The notes under the pieces were generated by a model that saw only the letters and a list, made by a program, of their open reading frames with translations, ran no database searches and was not told the DNA's origin. The translations under genes were made by a program, and so were the position numbers. From Candidatus Zixiibacteriota bacterium (GTDB lineage Bacteria > Zixibacteria > MSB-5A5 > GN15 > JAAZOE01), in the NCBI GenBank assembly GCA_023138975.1, contig JAGLON010000008.1:186001-250000 (forward strand): a stretch of 64,000 nucleotides of DNA. Direction: 5' to 3'. Numbering within the stretch: position 1 is the stretch's first letter; each line of letters starts with the position of its first letter. Shown piece by piece: positions 15,439 through 25,000 of the stretch.

Positions 15439-16710
15439 ATGGCATCATATAATCAAAGAGATTTCTGGATGGAATGTGCCAAGCGTGGAATTGGTGAAGA
15501 TCCGCTGATCAAGACTGCACTTCAACAGTTATCTATGAATCCACAAGATATCAATTGTCAACAGTTAATTACTAGTCTTATCCATAAATATGATGTACGT
15601 GAGTTATTGCATCCAGAACCATTCAGGCGCTCAAATCCTGGCAATAGATATACTGTGTCAGGATCGATTCGGATGGGATTGGTTAACCACACCGGGATTG
15701 AATGGGGAATTTCACCAGACATGCTGACGAAGATGATGTGCGTGGTGGGGCGCACGGGCGGTGGGAAAACAACCGTAATTAAAGCAATTATTAGAGAACT
15801 CCTAAAACAGCATAAAGCATCAATTATAGTACCTGACAGAAAACAGGATTTTTTCGATATCGCCTTTGAATTCAAGTTTTTGTATTTCTTGCTGAAGGAT
15901 TTTAAAGACAATTGGTGCGCTCCCCCCGAAGGCGTACTGCTACGATTATGGTTTAATATTCTTGCAGAAATTCTTACAACAGCGTTCGAACTTCGTATTG
16001 CTGCTCATGGGCTATTGGTTGACACGCTTGTGGAATTGACAAAGAAAGCTGCAAAAAGCAGTTCCCACTTCCCCACTTTACGAGATGTAACACAGCGACT
16101 ATTTGAAATCTCAAATTCTGCCAAAGGGGCAACTAAAGAGCAAGCATTAAGGATAGGTCATCGCATCAGTTCCCTATTGTCAATTGTTGGCGATGCAGCC
16201 GCTTCACGACAAGGTCTGGAGTGGAGTAAATTAAGTAATCGCGATTGGGCACTTAGCTTGGCCGGACTGGCAAGCTCGCTGCAAAGTCTTATCATCACAA
16301 TCTATTTTGCCAAATGCCTACTCTATCGGATTTGTAATAATCTCCGAAGCGATAAACTGGAAACACTATTCGTCCTTGACGAAGCATCGATGATCTTTCC
16401 AAAGACAGGGAATAAAAAAACATCCATTTTACTTGATTATTTCCAACAGGCCAGAGCTTTTGGTATTGGGGTTATTTTTGCCAGCCAATCAATGAACCTT
16501 GCCAATGAAATTTTCGCTAATACAGCCACGAAGATTGCAGTTGGAGGTTTTGGACATGGTGGTGATTATGAAGCGTTTGCTTCAGCGGTTGGTCTTAATA
16601 GAGCTCAGCGTGATTTTATGCGTACAATCACAGCACCAGGCTCAGCAGTGGTCAAAGATCTACGCCACCCCTATCCATTTACCGTTCAGATTGACAGGGG
16701 TTCTTCATGA
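15439..16710 (+). CDS. VirD4/HerA-type P-loop ATPase
   Basis: A 423-residue ATPase. Walker A is VVGRTGGGKTTVIKAI (about residues 99-114), followed by IIVPDRKQDFFD, as in TraG/VirD4 and HerA-like motors. The Walker B strand is LFVLDEASMIFP near 310, and FGIGVIFASQSMNLANEI is the typical sensor segment near 340. Such enzymes form hexamers that move DNA. An in-frame ATG at 15337 lies inside the zinc finger gene; I chose the ATG at 15439 because it follows that gene's stop by 8 bases and has a GAGG upstream. It overlaps the next gene by ATGA. No membrane segments are visible, unlike true VirD4 couplers. Confidence 0.87.
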   Translation: MASYNQRDFWMECAKRGIGEDPLIKTALQQLSMNPQDINCQQLITSLIHKYDVRELLHPEPFRRSNPGNRYTVSGSIRMGLVNHTGIEWGISPDMLTKMMCVVGRTGGGKTTVIKAIIRELLKQHKASIIVPDRKQDFFDIAFEFKFLYFLLKDFKDNWCAPPEGVLLRLWFNILAEILTTAFELRIAAHGLLVDTLVELTKKAAKSSSHFPTLRDVTQRLFEISNSAKGATKEQALRIGHRISSLLSIVGDAAASRQGLEWSKLSNRDWALSLAGLASSLQSLIITIYFAKCLLYRICNNLRSDKLETLFVLDEASMIFPKTGNKKTSILLDYFQQARAFGIGVIFASQSMNLANEIFANTATKIAVGGFGHGGDYEAFASAVGLNRAQRDFMRTITAPGSAVVKDLRHPYPFTVQIDRGSS

Positions 16711-17525
16711 GCAAAGTCATTACAATGCAAGATATTGAGAGGTTATCTAAAGAGTCTGCAAGAGTATTATATGGTTCAGATTCAGTAGATCAACCTAATA
16801 ATCTGGCTCAATCTGAGCCCACAATGCCATCTAAGAACCAAATGAAAGATTTGAATCCCAATAATTTATCATCATACACTGAGACAGACAGAATAAACCA
16901 CCGACTGATGAACGCATTAAGGATAATTAAGGTCCAGTGTGATTGTGACATTCCTTTCCTGTTTCGTTCTGAGGCCGCTTCTATGGCTGGTATAAAAGGG
17001 GCTGCGACATTAATTGCGGCTGAGAAAGAAGCCCTGAAAGCAAATATCATTCAGGTCCATAATATTGCTTTGGCCAAGACTAAAAAACTGTTTTGGGAAA
17101 TCCTTGAGCAAGGCTACTCGTTAATAAAGCAGGAACAACCAAAGTGGAAATCAAAAGGGGAGTATAAACACAAACTTTGCGTGTATCGTATCGCTCACAC
17201 ACATAATCGGCACGGTTATAAAACAACAATTGAGTATCGGCGACCAAATGGTAAACTGGTTGATCTGCTTTCGGTAAAGGGCGAAGAGACTATCTACACT
17301 GAAATCTGCGCAAGCTATCCAATAGAGAAAGAACTAATCAATATTGAAAAGAACCTAAGTTGTGAGCCTATGCCAACTAAAATGTATCTGGCTGTTACAG
17401 ATCGTAAGATGAAAAATCCTCTTAATGAAGCAGTTCATGATTTCAAGAAGAGCTTTTCTCTTCCGTGTCCTGTTGATGTTGTCTTGGCCGGAGATTTAAT
17501 AGGTCCTTTAGAGGAGACAAAATGA
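16707..17525 (+). CDS. Endonuclease-fold protein paired with the ATPase
   Basis: A 272-residue protein. The C-terminal half (about residues 150-260) has the pattern of a PD-(D/E)xK-like domain: HGYKTTIEYRR, then KLVDLLSV (Asp near 185), then ETIYTEICAS (Glu near 200), then EKELINIEKNL, with a later strand MPTKMYLAVTD. The same domain is found in my recollection at the C-terminus of large conjugation-type ATPases; here it is a separate gene joined by an ATGA overlap to the ATPase. The lysine of the classic motif is replaced by Cys or lies on the following helix, so cleavage activity is uncertain. The N-terminal half is a helical linker. Confidence 0.6.
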   Translation: MSKVITMQDIERLSKESARVLYGSDSVDQPNNLAQSEPTMPSKNQMKDLNPNNLSSYTETDRINHRLMNALRIIKVQCDCDIPFLFRSEAASMAGIKGAATLIAAEKEALKANIIQVHNIALAKTKKLFWEILEQGYSLIKQEQPKWKSKGEYKHKLCVYRIAHTHNRHGYKTTIEYRRPNGKLVDLLSVKGEETIYTEICASYPIEKELINIEKNLSCEPMPTKMYLAVTDRKMKNPLNEAVHDFKKSFSLPCPVDVVLAGDLIGPLEETK

Positions 17526-17980
17526 AAGCCCTGAAAATCATTGTCCTTTTTCTAGCCTGTCGACTCTGTTGGGTCTGGTTGGACCAATGCGGAGCTGATT
17601 TAGGGCTGGGTGAAGCATTACCCTTTTGTCATGATTGTAATGGATTAACGACCACCATACGGCTCTTTATATTGGCTTTCGGTGCATACTTAATATACCG
17701 AATTCTTAGTCAAAGCCCTGAAGATACAGATATTCAAGATGATGATGTGCCGTTGGGAAGAACTTACCTTATTCATTGGCACCGGATAATTCTTCTGTTA
17801 GCAATAGTATCTTATCCACTATGGATTGGTTGGATAGATTCTAACACATTTATTCCCGGGCCTAATTCACTAAATATTACAAGACCAATATGTAAACTTG
17901 CACTGGTCAAAGGAACGCTCATCTGGGTATTGGTAATGGGATTTGCAGTTATAGGATTTAGAATTTTGCATAGGGATTAA
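17522..17980 (+). CDS. Small membrane protein of the triad operon
   Basis: A 152-residue protein with about four membrane segments (near residues 3-20, 44-63, 86-105 and 130-149). Two cysteine/histidine-bearing loops (CHDC in the first loop) could bind metal. It overlaps the upstream gene by ATGA, so it is translationally coupled, and ends immediately before the vWA gene's leader. Family not recognised. It may anchor the ATPase and vWA/kinase complex to the membrane, which is inference from context only. Confidence 0.6.
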   Translation: MKALKIIVLFLACRLCWVWLDQCGADLGLGEALPFCHDCNGLTTTIRLFILAFGAYLIYRILSQSPEDTDIQDDDVPLGRTYLIHWHRIILLLAIVSYPLWIGWIDSNTFIPGPNSLNITRPICKLALVKGTLIWVLVMGFAVIGFRILHRD

Positions 17981-18027
17981 TGGTCTCATGGGCCAAAATT
18001 GAAAACCTAAAACAAGGAGAATCAATC

Positions 18028-18732
18028 ATGTTAGAAAAAACAAGTAATCAAAAGTTCACCTTAACTGGTCTGAAAAGACCTGATGTGATTAACAGTAAGA
18101 CCAAGCAGCGCGTGGTGCTTGTCAGAGATGTCTCAGCATCTATGGACGACGATAACAAGGCAATTGATGCCAACAAGGCTATTTGGGGATTCTTATCAGA
18201 ACTGGCTCGGCCAGAAAACAAAGATGGGTTTTACGTAGCCGTAGTTGATTACTCAAAAAACGCTAAAGTTGTGTCAGATTTTACGAAAGCAACTGATTTG
18301 GAAGGCCAGTTGGCCGATATCAAGACCCTGGATAGTACAAATATCACCGCCGGGCTAGCACTGGCGGGCAATCTTCTATCACAGGCACCAGATCCGATTG
18401 AGGGTAAAGAGCGTTTCTTAAAGCCGGTTGTAGTCTTATTCACTGATGGCGAACACAATACAGGTGAAATGCCTTATGACGAAGCTGATCAACTGAAGAA
18501 AACAGCTGATTTAGTAACAGTTGCTTTTGGCGTAGATGCCGATCTGGGTTTACTTCAGGAAATAGCTAATTCTCCCGAACATTGTTATCGTTGTGGAGAT
18601 GGGCGAGATTTGCGGGCTTTTCTTGCGGCAGTGGGAGAAACGTTAGCCAGCTCGATGCAAATGGGCCAGGATGCAACCCAACCGCTGGGTAACATTACAA
18701 TAGAAACCAGCAATCAATCGGAGATGAGATAA
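18028..18732 (+). CDS. TerY-like von Willebrand factor A domain protein
   Basis: A 234-residue protein made almost entirely of one vWA domain. The metal-ion-dependent adhesion site is complete: DVSASM (DxSxS) near residue 36, a Thr in STNITAGL near 100, and Asp in VVVLFTDGEHNTG near 135. It closely fits TerY-type vWA proteins, which form a three-gene unit with a PP2C phosphatase and a kinase, as seen here in the next two genes. The start at 18028 is preceded by AAGGAG; an upstream in-frame ATG at 17980 would overlap the previous stop and lacks such a site. Probably a scaffold and regulated partner of the kinase and phosphatase. Confidence 0.88.
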   Translation: MLEKTSNQKFTLTGLKRPDVINSKTKQRVVLVRDVSASMDDDNKAIDANKAIWGFLSELARPENKDGFYVAVVDYSKNAKVVSDFTKATDLEGQLADIKTLDSTNITAGLALAGNLLSQAPDPIEGKERFLKPVVVLFTDGEHNTGEMPYDEADQLKKTADLVTVAFGVDADLGLLQEIANSPEHCYRCGDGRDLRAFLAAVGETLASSMQMGQDATQPLGNITIETSNQSEMR

Positions 18733-19656
18733 ATGGATATAAAGAATAAAGGACCATTATCCGGTCTGGCAAGGTTCGAGGCCAAAAAACCATTAAGGCA
18801 GAATGTGTTCTCTGAGTTGATACAAAGGAAGACCCTGGCGTGTGAGTCTGTGATATCAAAAGATTTGCGAAATAAGGCATCATGGAATATTGGATTTGCC
18901 TCTCGAAGAGGAAACGTTAGAAAAAGAAATGAGGATTATGGAATAGCGTTTAACCACCAGAATCATCAGGTTATAATTATGGGTGACGGTCTTGGTGGTC
19001 CCAGCCACGGCGACCTGGCTTCTTTTATGGCTGTTGAATCTGCAAGTCAGGTTGTTTTACAGCAATTAAGAGAGGGAATGTCTGTTCTTGAACTCCAGGA
19101 GATATGTTCAAACGCGCTTTGTACGGCTAGTCATCAGCTGGCATGGATGGGCGATAAATTGAATGTAATTCAGACCGGTCTTCGTACCACGCTGATTATG
19201 TTAATAGCCAATAATAAATATGCGGCATTGACATATATTGGTGATGGTGCTGTTTATCATTTCAAATCACCAACTGACTGCCAATCTGTTCTAAATGCTC
19301 ATAAAGCAGTGCCCGGCAATCTGTCAATCCTATCCGCATCTCTTGGGCCAACTGCTCATGGTAAACCACATTCCCGTAAGCTGACTCGTACAGAGTCTGA
19401 TGTGATTATGGTAATGTCTGACGGTATTGCCGACCGAATTAAAACTGATGTTAGCTCAGAGCATCCTCCTGAACTAATATCAAACCTTGTTCGGTTAGCT
19501 GTATTCAAGGATGGCGACTTACAAACCACAGCAAAGGAGGCTGTAGAAATACTGAAAGAAGAACAAGATGAAAAAGGATATTTATGCGATGATAATATCT
19601 CTTTGGGATTCATCGGTAATTACAAAAATCCGTGTTTTCCTGAAAGAGAGAATTAG
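18733..19656 (+). CDS. PP2C-type protein phosphatase of the TerY-P triad
   Basis: A 307-residue PP2C (PPM) Ser/Thr phosphatase. RKRNEDYGIAF (about residues 63-73) is motif 1, IMGDGLGGPSHGDLAS motif 2 with the metal-binding Asp-Gly, VIMVMSDGIADRI motif 8 and CDDNISLGFI motif 11 with the last metal ligand Asp. The N-terminal 45 residues are an extra basic segment. It follows the vWA stop directly and is followed by the kinase after 16 bases. In the known triad the phosphatase reverses kinase phosphorylation of the vWA protein or of forkhead-associated partners. Confidence 0.92.
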   Translation: MDIKNKGPLSGLARFEAKKPLRQNVFSELIQRKTLACESVISKDLRNKASWNIGFASRRGNVRKRNEDYGIAFNHQNHQVIIMGDGLGGPSHGDLASFMAVESASQVVLQQLREGMSVLELQEICSNALCTASHQLAWMGDKLNVIQTGLRTTLIMLIANNKYAALTYIGDGAVYHFKSPTDCQSVLNAHKAVPGNLSILSASLGPTAHGKPHSRKLTRTESDVIMVMSDGIADRIKTDVSSEHPPELISNLVRLAVFKDGDLQTTAKEAVEILKEEQDEKGYLCDDNISLGFIGNYKNPCFPEREN

Positions 19657-19672
19657 CCAAGGACCGAAGAGT

Positions 19673-20938
19673 ATGGCTGATAATTATAAATGCCAAATCA
19701 GTTTGCCCAAGCAAATGATCACAGATAATGGCAAAAGACTCACTGTAAATTCATTTACTGATTCAGGCGGACAGGGTGAAGTATATCGAGCTTCGCTTGA
19801 AAATCATCCTCATCCAGTCGCACTGAAACTGTTTTTCAAGTCTCAATCAACTGCAGGTACTACGAGACGGATAAAATTCCTATCAGAAAGTTGTTTACAT
19901 CTATTGAATAGAAATATCTGCGTGCCCTTTGATACGTTGAATTTTAATGGTCTAATCGGGCACATTGCACCATTTGCCGACGGCAAAACCTTGCTTGAAA
20001 CCCTAAAAGAAGGGAGCCTGACTTACCCTGAGGTATTTGAGGTCGCTTTACAGATAGTTGACCAATTAAATGTACTTGTCAAACATGGGATTTTTCATGG
20101 AGATATCCAAACTCAAAACTTCAAACTGTTTGGATCCAAAAAGGACATACAAGTGAGTATGATTGATTTGGATAATTACAGTTCTAAAGGCATTCCCAAG
20201 CCTAATATGCTTGGCATGACGCTGTACATGGCTCCTGAACTAAGGAAGCAAATAAAAAGTGGAAAAAGGTCATATCCAACCGAATACAGTGACAGATACT
20301 CATTAGGTGTTTTACTTCATGAAATCTTATTACATTTTCATCCAATCGCAGGATTTGATGAATCGATGGATGACATTAATACATCTATGACTTCAAAGTG
20401 GATGTATGATCCTTCACTGCCGAATTCACCTGTAAACCCGCATGGTTATCCAGTCACAACTCTCAATCCAGAATTAATATTACTAATGCGCAGATCGCTA
20501 TCATTATCGCGTCGAAATAGGCCATCATTCAAAGAATGGAATCAAGCACTTAAAATGGCATCTCATAATCTGGGAGTTTGCTTAGAATGCGGTGTACCTG
20601 TTATTAAATATAATAGTAGAACTGAATGTCCGTTCGGTCATCGTACTCAGCAACACAGCTTGCGACTTGAAAACCAGCAACAAATCTCCCTCACGGGTTT
20701 GGTTACCGTTTTGGGAAGACGTCAATTAGGTGGCAGTAATGCAATCAGTCGGAGACATTTAATCATCCGAGAAATCGGATCCAGACTATATGTGGAAACG
20801 ATTGGAATGAATCCTACTTGTATCTTTGAGCGAGGTGATTGGAAACCGCTGATTAAGAATCAATTCACTCCGCTAAAACCAAATGACCAGTTGAAAGTTG
20901 CTGACACACTTTTGGTCTATTCTTCAGAGGTAACATAA
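19673..20938 (+). CDS. Ser/Thr protein kinase with C-terminal zinc ribbon and FHA domain
   Basis: A 421-residue protein. The kinase domain covers about residues 15-290: glycine loop SGGQGEVYRAS, Lys in VALKLFF, catalytic HGDIQTQNF (HxDxxxxN), IDLDN in place of DFG, and GMTLYMAPEL as the APE segment. A zinc ribbon CLECG...CPFGH follows at about 302-325, then an FHA domain (GRRQLGG, ISRRHLII, MNPTCI) at about 330-421 that reads phosphothreonine. I chose the ATG at 19673 because upstream in-frame ATGs lie inside the phosphatase gene. With the vWA and PP2C genes it completes the TerY-phosphorylation triad. Confidence 0.9.
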   Translation: MADNYKCQISLPKQMITDNGKRLTVNSFTDSGGQGEVYRASLENHPHPVALKLFFKSQSTAGTTRRIKFLSESCLHLLNRNICVPFDTLNFNGLIGHIAPFADGKTLLETLKEGSLTYPEVFEVALQIVDQLNVLVKHGIFHGDIQTQNFKLFGSKKDIQVSMIDLDNYSSKGIPKPNMLGMTLYMAPELRKQIKSGKRSYPTEYSDRYSLGVLLHEILLHFHPIAGFDESMDDINTSMTSKWMYDPSLPNSPVNPHGYPVTTLNPELILLMRRSLSLSRRNRPSFKEWNQALKMASHNLGVCLECGVPVIKYNSRTECPFGHRTQQHSLRLENQQQISLTGLVTVLGRRQLGGSNAISRRHLIIREIGSRLYVETIGMNPTCIFERGDWKPLIKNQFTPLKPNDQLKVADTLLVYSSEVT

Positions 20939-20939
20939 A

Positions 20940-21179
20940 ATGAAATGTCCATCCAGCAAAATAATAGATTCGCTGTGGACGATTTCTGATGTGGCTACTT
21001 TCTGTCAAGTCAAGGAGAGCGTTGTGAGGTATTGGATAAATAATTCAAATCTTCCATATATAAAGCTTGGAAAATTCATACGATTTCAACAAGAGGATGT
21101 GAGAACGTGGGTAGATGGGCGGAAAAGTGATAATCGGCTGGATACTGATGTGCTAAAACTGTTACGGCAGCTACAATAA
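20940..21179 (+). CDS. Excisionase/MerR-like helix-turn-helix protein
   Basis: A 79-residue protein of the HTH_17 (excisionase-like) group: TISDVATFCQVKESVVRYWI is the helix-turn-helix and LPYIKLGKFIRFQQEDVRTWV the wing segment typical of this family. It starts one base after the kinase stop, so it is the last gene of the operon. It could be the island's recombination directionality factor or a regulator of the triad operon. A decayed second copy of its 3' half lies at 21850-21970. Confidence 0.85.
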   Translation: MKCPSSKIIDSLWTISDVATFCQVKESVVRYWINNSNLPYIKLGKFIRFQQEDVRTWVDGRKSDNRLDTDVLKLLRQLQ

Positions 21180-21231
21180 TCGCTCTAATACGATAGTATT
21201 GTATTTCTATGATATTTGTCTTCTATGCTAA

Positions 21232-21792
21232 TTAGTAATTCATACCCTTTTTATCATAAAGCTGATTGATCGATTGTGCTGTACGCTCGAATAGTACTTG
21301 TGATGCAGGTAAAATGGTTAGCTGGGTCAAGTGAGACATAGCATTACGCAATTTTAACGCATTATCATATAAAGGTTTGTCATCATTATGTATAACACCC
21401 TTCTTTACTAAATCATGAATTGCTTTGCCAAGTTTTATAAAATGTTCGCTTTCACCAAACAGTGTAATATGTTTATTTCTTAATGCTGATTCCACTGCCA
21501 AGAATAAGTAATGCAGGCTTATATTAAAAAAGTAGTATTCAAAATAGCCAAAGATAAATAGCCGCTTGGCTCCATCGAATACAGTCTTTACATTTGAGGG
21601 CACTGGAGGTATAAGCTGTACTTTGCATATTGCTCTCTGGAAGTCATCCAATTCCATTATTCTCATTTCGCCTGTTGCTGTTTTTTGTTTGAATACTTTC
21701 AGTCTTTCATCCATACGCAATAGCTCATCTGCTTTGAGAATTGGATCATCTTGTAAAGAATACTTTAATTTATAGTAGTCTAAAGAATTCAT
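21232..21792 (-). CDS. HEPN-domain protein, possible RNase toxin
   Basis: A 186-residue protein. The C-terminal half has the HEPN signature: a long helix with FLAVESALRNKHITLFG, a second helix, and LYDNALKLRNAMSHL, where R-N-A-M-S-H is the RxxxxH motif that forms the RNase active site in many toxins and defence proteins. The N-terminal half is a helical extension without known motif. It is on the minus strand, between the excisionase gene and a broken copy of it, which suggests it arrived as a cassette. No antitoxin gene is next to it, so it may be a solitary abortive-infection gene. Confidence 0.65.
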   Translation of the reverse strand: MNSLDYYKLKYSLQDDPILKADELLRMDERLKVFKQKTATGEMRIMELDDFQRAICKVQLIPPVPSNVKTVFDGAKRLFIFGYFEYYFFNISLHYLFLAVESALRNKHITLFGESEHFIKLGKAIHDLVKKGVIHNDDKPLYDNALKLRNAMSHLTQLTILPASQVLFERTAQSINQLYDKKGMNY

Positions 21793-21849
21793 TGTAATCT
21801 TCCTATTTTAGTTGTTAATTTCAAAATTAGATACTAGATAAATAATACT

Positions 21850-21970
21850 GTCCCGCCGTGTATAAAACTAGGTAAACATATACGGTTTGAACAAGAGGAT
21901 GTGAGAATGTGGGTAGGTTGGGCGGAAATGCGAGAATGGAGATGATGTGTTGCGATCATTACATTTCTGA
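21850..21970 (+). pseudogene. Broken copy of the 3' half of the excisionase gene
   Basis: The stretch reads KLGKHIRFEQEDVRMWVG and is clearly alignable with KLGKFIRFQQEDVRTWVD of the gene at 20940, at nucleotide level too (AACAAGAGGATGTGAGAA shared exactly). An extra base after the GTGGGTAGG stretch breaks the frame, and the first half of the gene is missing. It marks either a tandem duplication with decay or an insertion that brought the HEPN gene between two related sites. Confidence 0.8.
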
Positions 21971-22021
21971 TAAATATTGTTAATAGAAAAAGAATGTCAA
22001 ATCATATCTGTCCTATTGCAA

Positions 22022-25000
22022 CTAAAGAACTCCTAGTCTGGTAAGATGTTCCCTGAGTTCTATGACCTCATTTTCACCTAAAACCTCTTTAAGACTCTCA
22101 TATAAGGGAAAAAGAGAGTCTTGATGAAAGGTCTCAACTTTTCCATCATCAAGAAGATAATTTAGTAATCTAAAAACATCAGCTGAATGTGTTTCGAGTA
22201 ATTCGCTTTCTACCAAATCAGCATATAAACTAGTGTGCGTAAGATCGAAACCTTTTGTTTTACAAGCAATGTCAACCGCATCCTTAAATACAGCTGCAAG
22301 CAAAGGCAAACATTCAATTAGTCTATTAGCTTCAAACGGTTCTAATGATTTTGGATTACCGCCATTCCGATCCGACCAATATTTCTTAAGCCAGCGATCC
22401 CATACCGATTTTCTTAAACTTTCTTTTTTTCGAAGCAATACCCATAATTCATTGGTTAGATATTCTAGATCCTTCTCGGTTGTACTCTTATGAGCCAGAA
22501 TTTGGTAAAACCAATTAAAATCACACGAATTGTCAGTACCTACATCAAAGATCCAAAATATATGCTTATATAAGCGTTCCCTTAGTCTATCCTCGATATC
22601 TTCAATTTTATCAATTGCTTGGACGTAAAACTGTTTAAATTCATCAATTATAGGATATGGGTCTTTTCCCAAGATTAAAAATCCATGCCACGCTTGCTTG
22701 GCAGTTAGTTCATCTCTTTTAAAATCGAAAATCGGTAATAAGTTATCTTTTGTCCATTTACGTTTATGCATATGAATATAATGAATACGGCTGGCGAGAA
22801 TGCATCGAACCAACTGAGCCGAATATGATGTCTCATCCGAAATTGCCCTTTCAAATCTATCTAAATAATCTTTTGGTATACCATCCCAAATTTCTTTATT
22901 TTTAATAAATCGTTGATGCAAAGCTAGAAGCCAAAATTCACCCAATTTACCCGCACCATGATTAATGGCAATTTTTAACCAACTTCGACTATCTTTCTCC
23001 TCAGATGGCAGCTTTACAAGCTCAATCCAAATTAAGTCTGATAATTCTTCAAGCGCATCAAATACTTCATCCGAAAGTTCCTCCCCTTTCTTTATGACGT
23101 TTACAAGTAGCTCGCAAGGGGCATGAATTTTTTTGTGCTTGGATAAAAATAAAATGACTCCCTGCCATTCCTTGTTAGACAAAGTGGATTTTTCCCAACC
23201 TTTAATGAGGCTATGCCAGATTTCCCTTTCTTTATCATTGTCGAATTGTTTCTCAATCAAAACATTTGCGAGTTGCATCGACCAATCAAACCTAGTTATT
23301 ACAGCATGTGTCAGTTCCTGCAATAAACCATCCCGATTTTCTTCATGTTCTCGAGATTCATCATCTTCATATTTGATTAAATATTCGGTAACTTCTGGAA
23401 TAGGCATTTCAATTAATTCTTCAACAGATTTTGAGCTTATTGGCGGAATAAGCTGAAACTCTCCGGTCCACACATCAAAATCAGGATGTTCGCGTGGTAA
23501 GAAATTAGGATTGTCGTCTGTAATCTTTTTGAATGCCCATTTTACAATTTCTGATTTGGGAGCAAATTGCCGCATCCAATTTAAGAGATTGTATTTTTCA
23601 TATTCCCGGATTTCAATTTCTTCGCCAGACCTAAGTGTCTTGGGTTCGGGATTTACAACGATATTGATTATTTTCTTTATAATATCATTATTACATTCGC
23701 CCAGAGAATTTTTAATTACTTGAAAAACATCATGCTTGTAATTATGCCTGTAAATTAGTTTCTTATCAATAAGCCATGATATTTTATCATCAGGCAATGT
23801 TCTTTCATCAACAGCTACGCCATGAATTGCTATTCGACGAAGCAATGGTACTTCGGTATCAAACCATAATTCAATAAGCGATTTGCCTTTTGATTCCAAT
23901 TCATCGGTCTTTAGAAAATATACCAACATATCTCGGGCTACATCAATTAGAACATTAAACGACCTATGGCTATTTTCATCCTGTTCATGATTTTCGATCG
24001 CTGACCGCCACCATGATTGAGTGTCCTCATCTCCTCCGGATTTATTATTGGCTACATTCATATTGTAAGCGTCTGTTAGATACTTTTGTACGGTTGGAAG
24101 TAATGTGTGCCAGCAATTACCTATGTGCGGTTTTAACTGATTCCATGTTTCGCGTAAGTAGTATTCCTTCCCTCGAAGCGTTAATTGATAATCGTATTTG
24201 TAATCTGTGACATCGGAAACAATAGAACGGATTGTCCGCTCAGATTTAGCAATAGGCATTAATAAATAGGAAAAGAGTTGAAGAATAATATACTTGTCCT
24301 CTGACCAATGACGTTTGGTTAATAAAAATTCAAGATTATGCGGTCGATACATTTGTGGTGGTACATCTTTGAGAAGTATTGTAACCCAGGGACCTAGGAC
24401 ATCAGGGGTTGATCTTTCTTTAGCACGAGACAATTCCAGCAATACATCGGACCAAAATGATGGATTGATGACATCTGAATGCTTGTGAATTAGATCAAGA
24501 ACATGCTTGTGATGCGGAATTGTAAATTTCACCGCTATCCATTTAGAAATTTCCTCCAGAGGTTTAGATAATTTACATTGTGGATCAAACAAGGATTCCA
24601 TGACATTGTTTTCATCCAGCCAATTCAGCCAACTTGGGTCGTTAGCATTATTACAGAAAAAGCGGGTAGTTGGAAGTTCTTTCAAGGCATTGAGTATAAT
24701 TTCTCTTTCTGCTGGATCTGGATCACTATAATTTTCAACAATTTCTCGGATACGAATTTCGGCCCAAACATACCCCCCATGTATTGATTCACCCCATTTT
24801 TTCAATGATTTTTCTGCCTGATTGTGGAATTTATCACGTTCGTCAACAGGACAAACTATTGGCGTAATCCCCAACACTTTCCATTTACTTTCCTCATTTT
24901 CTCGACTAATTGAGTACCTTCTTGAATCAGTTGGTAATGCACTTGATAGATATTTAAGAAGGTCATCTTCAAGGCTATAGCCCCAGAATAGAACGGTGTG

